A DNA stretch of 9,790 bases, taken from Limisphaerales bacterium (GTDB lineage: Bacteria; Verrucomicrobiota; Verrucomicrobiia; Limisphaerales; UBA8199). The stretch spans positions 1 through 9,790 of the forward strand of contig JANXQE010000116.1 in the NCBI GenBank assembly GCA_025356925.1, read 5' to 3'. This document shows positions 1 through 6,331 of the stretch, piece after piece. The translations under genes were made by a program, and so were the position numbers. Within the stretch, counting starts at the first letter, position 1. Each line of letters opens with the position of its first letter. A model generated the notes under the pieces. The model searched no databases, was not told the origin of the DNA, and saw only the letters and a list, made by a program, of their open reading frames with translations.

Positions 1-578
1 GCCAGGTGCAGTCCGCCGAATACCCCGCCCATGACGCAGTGGCCGTTCAGCGAGGCGAGCGGTCCGGTCGTTTGCGAGCGCGCTGCCATCAGGGCACATC
101 CGCAAAGGATAAACAGCCAGCCCAACAATTTGATGCCTCCGTGCATGAAAAAACCTGCTGCCGTTAGAGCGCAGCCGTACAACAACATCCAAAACGGAGG
201 CAACGACCGGGCCGGAAGAAAATCCCAGGCCGGGCTCACCAGGGCGAGCAACCCCGCCATCGAGCCAACGAACAGCGCGGGCAGGAGAGCCTGGGCAATC
301 CGCCGGGTGGGCGGTGACCAGAACGGCTCGGATTCCTTCAACGCCTGGCGCCGAACCAGAACGAAGGAGCCGCCTAAGGCTGTCAATCCTACCCCCGCCC
401 AGTATCCGATCAATCCCCGAGGAGATTCGATGTTTGCCGCCCAGCCCGCCAGGCCGCCAGCCACTCCAAGCACGCCATTGAAAATCATGATTGGGGCCAG
501 TGCTCGGCGATAGACGGCGGATCGCTCCATCAGGGTGCGAATCACTTGGAGATGCTCGGCCGCCCAGTTCGATTCCAT
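1..578 (-). CDS. Polytopic membrane protein of unknown function (3' end outside window)
   Basis: An open frame runs leftward from an ATG at 578 to the window edge without a stop, giving 192 complete codons. The protein begins MESNWAAEHLQVIRTLMERS, a charged, probably amphipathic helix. About five hydrophobic segments follow, near residues 28-48, 56-76, 96-115, 128-145 and 149-166, so it should sit in the inner membrane. I recognise no catalytic motif and cannot name a function. The style matches small Verrucomicrobia membrane proteins that I recall being paired with a winged-helix regulator gene; if so, the partner would lie beyond the left edge, which is inference. The start is chosen because it is the first ATG after a promoter-like region. 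There is no clear Shine-Dalgarno sequence, and the predicted transcript start falls almost on the ATG, so the mRNA may be leaderless. The plus-strand frame over the same bases looks like low-quality shadow sequence. Confidence 0.75.
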   Translation of the reverse strand, partial: MESNWAAEHLQVIRTLMERSAVYRRALAPIMIFNGVLGVAGGLAGWAANIESPRGLIGYWAGVGLTALGGSFVLVRRQALKESEPFWSPPTRRIAQALLPALFVGSMAGLLALVSPAWDFLPARSLPPFWMLLYGCALTAAGFFMHGGIKLLGWLFILCGCALMAARSQTTGPLASLNGHCVMGGVFGGLHL

Positions 579-584
579 GCCTAT

Positions 585-613
585 ACTTTGTAACACAAAG
601 TCATTTGCGTCAA
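585..613 (-). promoter_or_regulatory. Probable promoter with overlapping 7-3-7 inverted-repeat operator
   Basis: Bases 585-601 form a perfect inverted repeat, ACTTTGT-AAC-ACAAAGT, ending 7 bases upstream of the ATG at 578. On the minus strand a TTGACG box (608-613) could be the -35 element. TACAAA (587-592, inside the repeat) could be the -10 element, with a 15-base spacer. A dimeric regulator bound here would cover the -10 and block transcription, so repression is the simplest reading. The inverted repeat is directly visible. The promoter boxes and the repressor are inference. A winged-helix or PadR/MarR-like regulator would fit, but none is visible in the window. Confidence 0.55.
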
Positions 614-760
614 GCTTGAATTGGATCGATTTGGGCCCCGTAAAACTCGGCCTTCCGATCTCCCGGCGCGCGAGCATTCCTGCCCGCAGCAACTCGGTGT
701 GCAACGGGTGCGGGGCCGATTGGGCTTGCCACCGAGCAACCCTGCCGGTAGGAACCCGCG

Positions 761-1897
761 GTGGTCTTAAACGTGATCCTCGGCTTTCTGACCCTGCTGA
801 GCCTCGGCATTACGCTGTGGCAATGGCTGGTTGCGCGGCGGTTTCCATTGCATCGGCGCGTTAGCAAGCCCTCGGCTCCAGGCGGGGTCACTCTGCTCAA
901 GCCATTAAAGGGCTGCGACCAGGCCACAGAATCTTGTCTGCGAAGCTGGCTGGCCCAGGTCTACGAAGGACCAACCCAAATCCTGTTTGCGGTCGCCTCC
1001 TCACAAGATCCTGTTTGCCGCGTCGTGGGCAAGCTTCTTCAAGAGTTCCCCGAGCGAGACGCTGAGCTCGTAGTTTGTGGACCTTTGTCGGGGACGAACC
1101 TGAAGGTCTCCAAACTAATGCAGCTCGAACCGCAGGCCAAGCACGACGTGATTGTTGTTAGCGACGCGGATGTGCTGATCCCACCCGATTTCCTGGCGAA
1201 CGTTGCCGCACCGCTCGAGGATCCAGACGTGGGCCTGGTCAACTGCTTTTATCGCCTGGCCAATCCCACCACGATGGCTTTGCAATGGGAGGCAATCGCG
1301 ATCAATGCCGACTTTTGGAGCCAGGTGCTTCAGTCGCAGTCTCTCAAACCGCTGGACTTTGCTCTCGGCGCCGTGATGGCGACTCGGCGGAGCCAATTGC
1401 AGCAGATCGGCGGGTTCTCCGCCTTAGCGGATTGCCTGGCTGATGATTACCAATTGGGCAAGCGCATTGCCGCGTGCGGCTATCGGATCGTCCTGTGTCC
1501 GGTTGTCGTTGAGTGCTGGTCTGAGGCGATGGGCTGGAAAGCCGTGTGGACCCATCAACTGCGCTGGGCGCGAACTATCCGCGTTTGCCAGCCGCTGCCC
1601 TACTTCTTCAGCATTCTTAGTAACTCCACGCTCTGGCCACTGCTGTGGTTGGCTGTTAATCCCGCCACCCCCGAACTGGTCGCCGCCCTCGGGTGTGGGC
1701 TTTTTCGGGTGTGCACAGCCCTCAATTTGCAGCAGCGGCTGAACGCGGCTCGTGCGCCGTGGCGCTACGGCGGCCTCGTCCTGATCAAGGATTTGCTTCA
1801 AACGGCGCTCTGGGTGCTGTCATTTTTGGGCAATCGCATCGAATGGCGGGGCGAGTTGATGCGTCTGCGGCGCGATGGAACGTTGGTGCGAAGCTAG
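761..1897 (+). CDS. GT21-type glycosyltransferase (ceramide glucosyltransferase / HpnI-like)
   Basis: This 378-residue membrane glycosyltransferase matches the ceramide glucosyltransferase/HpnI pattern, in which a sugar from a nucleotide donor is added to a lipid on the cytoplasmic face of the membrane. An N-terminal membrane segment lies near residues 2-23. The GT-A domain follows, with LKPLKG (46-51), the acidic SDAD motif (134-137), the substrate-binding ADDYQLG (227-233, Asp228/Asp229), and HQLRW (265-269), the counterpart of (Q/R)XXRW. Two or three hydrophobic segments (about 281-297, 303-320 and 340-357) and the terminal NRIEWRGELMRLRRDG are also typical. Length fits HpnI (about 380 residues). 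The start is GTG, supported by TAGGAA at 749-754, six bases upstream. No other hopanoid or sphingolipid gene is in the window, so the acceptor lipid (hopanoid, ceramide or other) cannot be decided and no symbol is given. It is divergent from the membrane protein at 578, and its stop lies 4 bases from that of the convergent propeller gene. Confidence 0.88.
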   Translation: MVLNVILGFLTLLSLGITLWQWLVARRFPLHRRVSKPSAPGGVTLLKPLKGCDQATESCLRSWLAQVYEGPTQILFAVASSQDPVCRVVGKLLQEFPERDAELVVCGPLSGTNLKVSKLMQLEPQAKHDVIVVSDADVLIPPDFLANVAAPLEDPDVGLVNCFYRLANPTTMALQWEAIAINADFWSQVLQSQSLKPLDFALGAVMATRRSQLQQIGGFSALADCLADDYQLGKRIAACGYRIVLCPVVVECWSEAMGWKAVWTHQLRWARTIRVCQPLPYFFSILSNSTLWPLLWLAVNPATPELVAALGCGLFRVCTALNLQQRLNAARAPWRYGGLVLIKDLLQTALWVLSFLGNRIEWRGELMRLRRDGTLVRS

Positions 1898-1901
1898 AGT
1901 A

Positions 1902-3431
1902 TTACTTCCCTGCCGCCTGGACCGCGTACAAATGTGTCATCGTTGCAACATAGAGCACGCCGTTGGCCGCCGCTGCGGTGGAGCTGATCGGATGGCCCAG
2001 TTCGCAGGTGCTGAGTAGTTGTTTGTCCCGCCCCGCGGCGAAGACATAAAAGCTGCCACTGCGCGTGCCAAGAAAGACTTTGCCGTCGGCCACCAACGGG
2101 GATGCCCAGGCTTCCCCGTTGATGTCGTGGGTCCACCACGGCTTGCCGGTTTCGGCATCCACGCAATGAAATTTCCGTCCGCAATCCGCAATGAACACGA
2201 GGCCACCCACCACAGCCGGCGTTCCCATGACATGTTTTTCCAGCCGGTACGACCAGACCAGGCCGTTCGTGACTTCTCCGGCTTTTGTGGCATCGATGCA
2301 TTTCAGCCAGGCTTCGTTCTTTCCCCACCAGAGATCGCCGCCCCCAGCCAGGAAGATGCGGTTGTGATCAAACACTGGCATGCCATAGAAATCGCTGGGA
2401 CCCTCACGCCGGTTGGTGTTGAACCTGTGGACGTTGGTTTTCGGAGCGTCCGGATCGAAATCGAACTGCCAGACCTTCTTCAATCCCAGTGCTTCTCCGG
2501 TTTCGCGGAGAGGGTCGGTTTGCGAAAGGGCTTCGAACGCGTACAAAACCCCGTTGCCTCCGCCAAAGAAGACTAACCGGCGGCCGTTAACGTCTCCCAG
2601 TGAAGGGGAACACCAGGTGCTATGGAAAATGTTTGGCGCCATACGCTCGTAATCCCGCGCGACCAGCTTGCCGGTGCGTTTGTCGAGCACAACCAGGCTC
2701 GGGGCGTCCGGCGTGCGAATCTTTTTGTGCGTGTTATCCACGCCTGTGCCGGAGTTCAGATAGAGATAGTTGCCGTCGATCAAGATCGAGCTGTGCGCGG
2801 CATCGTGTGACCAGATGCCGGCTCCGGTCGTGAGATCGAATAACCAGACGATGTCCGCGTCCATCGGGCCTGGCGTGAGCTCGACCGAAGCACCCCGCGG
2901 GGTCATGTGCGCTCCTTCCGATTGGAAAGAGCCGTCGTTGCCGTTGGTTAAGCCGAAGGCGTCGAGGCACAAAACTTCCCCACGGTTGCTGACTAGAAAT
3001 ACTTGGTTGCCCTCGACTGTTGCAGGCGAGGAAATCCCGCTCTGCGGCCAATCGAAGTAAACGTCCTCGTCGCGCTTGGGGACAACTAACTGCCAAAGAA
3101 ACTGCCCGGACAATTCATCGAAGCACATCAGCACCCCGCGGTCGCCTTGGTGCTTAGGATCCCTGGGATTGCCATTGTTGGTGCCGATGTACACGCGGCC
3201 GCCGGCGATGACCGGTGAGGAGTGAGCTTCCGTCCCCAAAGCAGCTGACCATTTGATGTTGCGTCCCGTCTCCGGATCGAACGATTCCGGCAGGCCGTGT
3301 TCGCCGGAAACCATATTGCGAGACCAAGCCTGTCCCCATTGCGGCTGATCGGCCGCGGGCGCCGCCAGCCGCGGCAAAATATTTGCGAGGATCAGCGCTA
3401 CGCCCAATCGCCGGTGCACGGCTCGATTCAT
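1902..3431 (-). CDS. Exported PQQ-like beta-propeller repeat protein
   Basis: The 509-residue protein starts with a signal peptide (MNRAVHRRLGVALILANILP, cleavage probably near residues 25-28). Propeller blades fill the rest. Each pairs a segment such as SSPVIAGGRVYIGTNNG or ASPLVADGKVFLGTRSG with a turn such as CFDELSGQFLW, LDKRTGKLV or CVDAETGKPWW, the signature of PQQ/quinoprotein repeats. About seven or eight blades can be counted. There is no cytochrome c domain and I see no clear set of dehydrogenase active-site residues, so it is more likely a periplasmic binding or scaffold propeller than a working quinoprotein. The same frame opens 28 codons further upstream (3515). I chose ATG 3431 because it gives a clean signal peptide and has AGGTG just before it (3434-3438, close spacing). 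The stop at 1902-1904 is 4 bases from the convergent glycosyltransferase stop. Confidence 0.85.
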   Translation of the reverse strand: MNRAVHRRLGVALILANILPRLAAPAADQPQWGQAWSRNMVSGEHGLPESFDPETGRNIKWSAALGTEAHSSPVIAGGRVYIGTNNGNPRDPKHQGDRGVLMCFDELSGQFLWQLVVPKRDEDVYFDWPQSGISSPATVEGNQVFLVSNRGEVLCLDAFGLTNGNDGSFQSEGAHMTPRGASVELTPGPMDADIVWLFDLTTGAGIWSHDAAHSSILIDGNYLYLNSGTGVDNTHKKIRTPDAPSLVVLDKRTGKLVARDYERMAPNIFHSTWCSPSLGDVNGRRLVFFGGGNGVLYAFEALSQTDPLRETGEALGLKKVWQFDFDPDAPKTNVHRFNTNRREGPSDFYGMPVFDHNRIFLAGGGDLWWGKNEAWLKCIDATKAGEVTNGLVWSYRLEKHVMGTPAVVGGLVFIADCGRKFHCVDAETGKPWWTHDINGEAWASPLVADGKVFLGTRSGSFYVFAAGRDKQLLSTCELGHPISSTAAAANGVLYVATMTHLYAVQAAGK

Positions 3432-3548
3432 CGCACCTAGCAAACCCCAAGCCCTGAGCAGGAACAAGGAAACTTTGGCGCCAGACGCGCTTCCAGGCGC
3501 GAGTTGGCGAAGCAAGTGGCGCGGAATTTTAGTCTGCCCGGGGACGAC

Positions 3549-4430
3549 TCACTGGAAGAGTGGAAGTAAATCGAAGAGGCGTTGAGCAACCGTCTGGCCA
3601 GCCGGAACCCCGTTTCTGGCGGGCGGTTCAAAGCTGGCTTTGTGGAGGGCTAAAGCAGTCCCGCAGTAGGTGGCGAGTTGCTTTTCCGATTGGCAGGGGA
3701 AAGCGTCCCCGCAATGAGTCAGCGAGCGCAAAACTGTCAACAAATCGAGATGTCCCCAATTATGGCGTTTGAGCAGGGGCCAAAGAAAAATGATGGCTTT
3801 GTCGAGTGCCCGCTGGTCCTGGTCGGCCTCGAGTGCGTGACGCTCCCGGACTTCGAAATGCGCGAGCGCCTCAAGCCTATCGCACCAGCGCTTCAAGGTG
3901 CGGCGGACGCGACGCGCGGCATCTTTTGAGCCGGCCCGAGGAGTCCACACGCCGGGGCCAATGTACTCGCCGGAAACATCATGCTCAAAAGCCAGTGGGG
4001 CGTAGGCCAGGAAGAACGCCCGCGCCGGCGGATGAGTCCCAAAATTTGCAAACCGCAATAGATTTTCAAACAGGCGGACCGATTCGATGGCACTGAGCGG
4101 ATAAAACAGTTTGGAAAAGCTGCGCCAGGCATAGCCGGTCTGAAGCGGACAGTCGTTGGTTCCGGCCCGATCGACATACCGGGCATCAGTGTGTCGAATG
4201 AGTCGAACGAGCCACACCTGGGCGACCAGCGAGTTGACATGGTATTGGTCAGCCGCTTCTTGGCGCGGCGGCAGGGATTCATCAATTTCGCCGGGCTCGG
4301 CAGCCGCCGGCGGAGACCCGCGGTAATCCGCCGCGGCGGGGGACCTTGCGGGCGGGCGTGAGGCGATGGCTTGCGTCCGAGGTTCGCGTGGGTTGGGCCG
4401 TCGGCGGCTCCGGGGTGTTGCGGTTTTCAT
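3549..4430 (-). CDS. Uncharacterised helical protein with disordered basic N-terminus
   Basis: I do not recognise this 293-residue protein. Residues 1-55 are rich in Arg, Pro and Ala (SRRRPNPREPR near 8-18, then Ala/Pro-rich stretches) and look disordered. From about residue 58 (EAADQYHVNSLVAQVWLVRL) the sequence is helical, with many aromatic residues, and it contains several Cys (DCPLQTGYAW, RWCDRL, THCGDAFPC, ATYCGTALALH). The four Cys-bearing segments are too scattered to call a zinc site. There is no signal peptide or membrane segment, so it is probably cytoplasmic. The helix near EAADQYHVNSLVAQVWLVRL faintly recalls the C-terminal helix of Verrucomicrobia and Acidobacteria proteins that begin with a GPRTPEGK-type motif, but that motif is absent. 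The ATG at 4430 lacks a clear ribosome site. The propeller gene lies 117 bases downstream on the same strand, so co-transcription is possible. Confidence 0.68.
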   Translation of the reverse strand: MKTATPRSRRRPNPREPRTQAIASRPPARSPAAADYRGSPPAAAEPGEIDESLPPRQEAADQYHVNSLVAQVWLVRLIRHTDARYVDRAGTNDCPLQTGYAWRSFSKLFYPLSAIESVRLFENLLRFANFGTHPPARAFFLAYAPLAFEHDVSGEYIGPGVWTPRAGSKDAARRVRRTLKRWCDRLEALAHFEVRERHALEADQDQRALDKAIIFLWPLLKRHNWGHLDLLTVLRSLTHCGDAFPCQSEKQLATYCGTALALHKASFEPPARNGVPAGQTVAQRLFDLLPLFQ

Positions 4431-4462
4431 GTTTTAAGGGGGTCGTCGGGATCTGATGAAAA

Positions 4463-4487
4463 TCTGGACAACCTGTCCAAGTCTGGA
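4463..4487 (-). promoter_or_regulatory. Inverted repeat flanked by direct repeats upstream of the unknown gene
   Basis: TGGACA-ACC-TGTCCA (4465-4479) is a perfect 6-3-6 inverted repeat. TCTGGA occurs at 4463-4468 and again at 4482-4487, spaced 19 bases, so the two copies frame the palindrome. The site lies 35-57 bases upstream of the ATG at 4430 on the minus strand, where an operator or activator site would be expected. It could equally form a hairpin in a plus-strand transcript. I see no convincing -10 box, and the binding protein is unknown. Confidence 0.4.
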
Positions 4488-4492
4488 AATCA

Positions 4493-4520
4493 CTCACAGG
4501 CGTGAGCCGCACAGGAGCGG
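4493..4520. other. Two adjacent small hairpins
   Basis: CTCAC-AGGC-GTGAG (4493-4506) is followed without a gap by CCGC-ACAGGA-GCGG (4507-4520). With the 6-3-6 palindrome at 4465-4479 this makes three short stem-loops within 56 bases. No T-run follows on either strand, so they do not look like an intrinsic terminator. They could be the 5' leader of a transcript reading toward the short ORF at 4572. This is structure seen by eye only; no folding energy was calculated. Confidence 0.35.
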
Positions 4521-4571
4521 TTAAGGCCTGCTGCCATCGCAAGTCTAAAACCAAGGAGACCTGCCCCGGCG

Positions 4572-4694
4572 ATGGGTAATTTCAAAAAAGCTCTTTCTAA
4601 CCTTTGCATGCGCCTGCCGGATAAGAAGCATGCTCTGGGCCAAAGCAGACCCCGGCGCACGGACATTCCTCTCCGCGACAACCAAAGCACTTAG
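4572..4694 (+). CDS. Possible small protein, 40 residues
   Basis: An ATG at 4572 opens a 40-codon frame ending in TAG at 4692-4694. AAGGAG (4553-4558) is one of the best Shine-Dalgarno matches in the window, but its 13-base distance from the ATG is long. The product starts MGNFKKALSNLCMRL and is basic throughout (PDKKH, RPRR), with no signal peptide or membrane segment, so it could bind nucleic acid or could simply be noise. A GCATGC pair inside the frame (4606-4611 and 4628-4633) can form a stem. Short length and lack of recognised homologues keep confidence low. It is the best coding candidate in the gap between the unknown gene and the exported protein at 5154. Confidence 0.3.
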   Translation: MGNFKKALSNLCMRLPDKKHALGQSRPRRTDIPLRDNQST

Positions 4695-5153
4695 CCCAAG
4701 CCCGAACTCGTGAAACTATGAAATCCAGGGGATGAAGCTGCGGTGCCGACGGCCGAACCAAGGTCTAATCTGTGGATCGCTCGTGGCACAACTTGAGCTC
4801 TTCCAGATGGGATTTCGAGGGACAGGCCTCGCAATTTCGCTCCAAAAGGCTTGATTGAGGGATGTTCCCTTATTTGACCTTGGCCCAAAACAAGGAATGG
4901 CAACCAGGTCCATACCCCGGAGTTGACCTGCTGATCCTCCACAAAAACGAGCAGACCGACGGCATAACCATCTTACGCCGATTTTGATGGCCCATTGACG
5001 GTCGTAAATACGGAATAAGTCCGGACAGAATCGTCTTGCGAGCGCGCCGGAAAGAGGATTAGATGGCAATCGCAGGCAGGGCTGGCGCCGGGCCGATGGC
5101 AAGCGCTGGCGATTCTCGATCTAACTGATGCTTAACCTCAATGGAACCACACC
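4695..5153. other. Intergenic stretch without a recognisable gene
   Basis: About 460 bases separate the short ORF from the start at 5154. Open frames of up to 128 codons exist on the minus strand (for example 4716-5102), but their products are rich in Arg, Cys, Ser and Pro without hydrophobic or helical patterning, and they have no ribosome site, so I treat them as chance. A TTGACG box at 4995-5000 has no acceptable -10 element at normal spacing. The stretch may hold the promoter and leader of the gene at 5154 or decayed sequence. Confidence 0.5.
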
Positions 5154-5858
5154 ATGAAACGTGAACTTTTGTTCTCTCTTGTATTAACTGTGAGCAGCTC
5201 GCTCCTGGCCGCTGACGCAGGGCCAAAAGACGAACTCGCCGGCGCCGCCAAGAAGGTGGATGAGGCCAGTAACTATAGCTGGAAAACCGTCGTTGAGTTC
5301 GGGAACTTCACCGGCACCACCGAAGGAAAAACTGAAAAAGCGGGCCCGCTTTGGGTTTCGATGGCTTTCGGCGACAATACGACCGAGGCGGTTCGCAAAG
5401 CCGAAAAATGGGCAGTGAAAACCCCCGATCATGAGTGGCAAACGTTGTCGGAATTGGAAGCGGCTGCGGGAACCGAGCCTGGGCCACAACAGTTCCTCGT
5501 GCGCCGGCTCCAGAGTTTTAAGGCGCCGGGGGCCGAGGCGGCCGAAATCGTCGACAAGATCAAAGAAGTGAAAAAAGATGGCGACACATACTCCGGCGAC
5601 CTCACGGACGCTGGCGCCAAAGAGTTGCTCTCATTCGGACGCCGGAGAGCCAACGCGCCTGAGCCAAAAGATGCCAAGGGCTCAATTAAACTGTGGACCA
5701 AAGCGGGAGCGCTTTCGAAGTATGAGCTCAAACTGCAAGGGACCATGAACTTCAATGGCGAAGATCGGCATGTCGACCGCACAACCACTGTGGAAATCAA
5801 GGACGTCGGCACGACTAAAATTGAAGTCCCGGAAGCTGCGAAGAAGAAACTGTCCTGA
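5154..5858 (+). CDS. Exported protein, possibly LolA/LppX-like fold
   Basis: The 234-residue protein has a signal peptide (MKRELLFSLVLTVSSSLLAA, cleavage near residue 20-22) and no lipobox Cys, so it should be soluble in the periplasm or secreted. The mature part is charged and Lys/Glu-rich, with alternating strand-like segments: YSWKTVVEFGNFTG, GPLWVSMAFG, SIKLWTKAGALSKYELKLQG, and a final TTTVEIKDVGTTKIEVPEAAKKKL. That order, and the closing strand followed by a proline and short helix, resemble the curved beta-sheet of LolA/LppX-type lipid-binding proteins. The fold is inferred from pattern, not from a motif. The ribosome site is weak (ATGGAA about 9 bases upstream). No partner gene is adjacent. 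A palindromic element starts 37 bases after the stop. Confidence 0.75.
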   Translation: MKRELLFSLVLTVSSSLLAADAGPKDELAGAAKKVDEASNYSWKTVVEFGNFTGTTEGKTEKAGPLWVSMAFGDNTTEAVRKAEKWAVKTPDHEWQTLSELEAAAGTEPGPQQFLVRRLQSFKAPGAEAAEIVDKIKEVKKDGDTYSGDLTDAGAKELLSFGRRRANAPEPKDAKGSIKLWTKAGALSKYELKLQGTMNFNGEDRHVDRTTTVEIKDVGTTKIEVPEAAKKKLS

Positions 5859-5895
5859 GGTTCTGCTATAGCGGAGAATCGGCAGTGTATTTCCT

Positions 5896-5924
5896 GGGAG
5901 CGCCGGCGAGACGTCGGCACTCCC
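5896..5924. repeat. Imperfect palindrome, REP-like
   Basis: The 13-base arms 5896-5908 and 5912-5924 pair around an AGA loop, with two mismatches (GGGAGCGCCGGCG against CGTCGGCACTCCC). One mismatch is a G-U pair in plus-strand RNA. No T-run follows, so it is not a classical terminator, but a stem this strong 37 bases after a stop codon could protect the mRNA 3' end. I recall similar GC-rich palindromes scattered through Verrucomicrobia genomes; copy number cannot be tested here. Confidence 0.55.
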
Positions 5925-6027
5925 GCGTGGGTGCCTTGACATCAGCCCAGTCAAAGTGGAGCAGGCGAGGAGCAGCGCCATCGTAGCGTTCCACACGTCG
6001 CGATGAACCGGACCCGGAGTTCCGAAG

Positions 6028-6106
6028 GTTTTAGAGTGCGCCGGTTCCGCGGCGCTTTTCGGCCGCCCACTACCCAAGGCGGCGCAGCACCGCCGCACTC
6101 CAAAAC
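6028..6106. repeat. 79-base imperfect inverted repeat, MITE- or REP-like
   Basis: The 31-base arms 6028-6058 and 6076-6106 match in inverted orientation at about 25 positions, around a 17-base centre. The outer ends are GTTTTAGAGTGCG on the left and CGCACTCCAAAAC on the right, nearly perfect complements, while the inner parts are less alike. Terminal inverted repeats, short length and no coding capacity suit a non-autonomous mobile element or a bacterial interspersed palindrome. I see no flanking target-site duplication, so the insertion origin is unproven. Confidence 0.6.
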
Positions 6107-6283
6107 GCTCCGCGAGTAACGAGGGCGCGATTTTTCCCGGGTCCAGGGTCCCAAAGCAGGCGAACACACCTGGCAGCTTGCCCGCAAATGATGCTGGGAC
6201 GGAATCCTTTTGATGATCAGGCCTTAGCAATTGCCGCGCTAAAGGACACTCGTTTTTGTCGACGGCACTAACTCACTCCAGCC

Positions 6284-6311
6284 TTGTCCATAACATCCGG
6301 CGAACCATAGT
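6284..6311 (+). promoter_or_regulatory. Weak sigma70-type promoter candidate
   Basis: TTGTCC (6284-6289) and CATAGT (6306-6311) each match four of six consensus bases and are 16 bases apart. Transcription would start about 14 bases before the ATG at 6332. The position is right for that gene, but the match is weak and could be chance. Confidence 0.22.
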
Positions 6312-6331
6312 TCCAAAATCGAGATCGAAAG

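Larger units (their letters stand above)
5859..6331. other. Repeat-bearing intergenic spacer
   Basis: This 473-base spacer has no credible gene. Minus-strand frames crossing it (for example 5951-6187) yield Arg-, Pro- and Cys-rich products of the kind produced when Verrucomicrobia intergenic repeats are translated. It holds the palindromes at 5896-5924 and 6028-6106 and a weak promoter near 6284-6311. Bases 6107-6280 show no further structure I can defend. Confidence 0.55.

Noticed and set aside
31..513. 160-codon plus-strand frame at the left edge
   Set aside because: It lies opposite a frame with regular membrane segments; the product is rich in Arg, Pro and Asn with no patterning.
2019..2576. 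185-codon plus-strand frame inside the propeller gene
   Set aside because: The minus-strand frame shows clear propeller repeats along its whole length, so this is an antisense shadow.
3432..3515. Upstream extension of the propeller protein by 28 codons
   Set aside because: The extension would bury the signal peptide behind a second hydrophobic stretch; ATG 3431 gives a normal signal and has a ribosome-like site.
4995..5020. Possible promoter starting with TTGACG before the gene at 5154
   Set aside because: No acceptable -10 box lies 16-18 bases downstream, and the site is about 150 bases from the start codon.
4716..5102. 128-codon minus-strand frame in the long intergenic stretch
   Set aside because: No ribosome site, no signal, membrane or helical pattern, and a Cys/Arg/Ser-rich composition; likely chance.
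5682..6230. Minus-strand frames of 182 and 78 codons across the repeat spacer
   Set aside because: They overlap the end of the exported-protein gene and run through palindromes; the products are typical translated repeat sequence.
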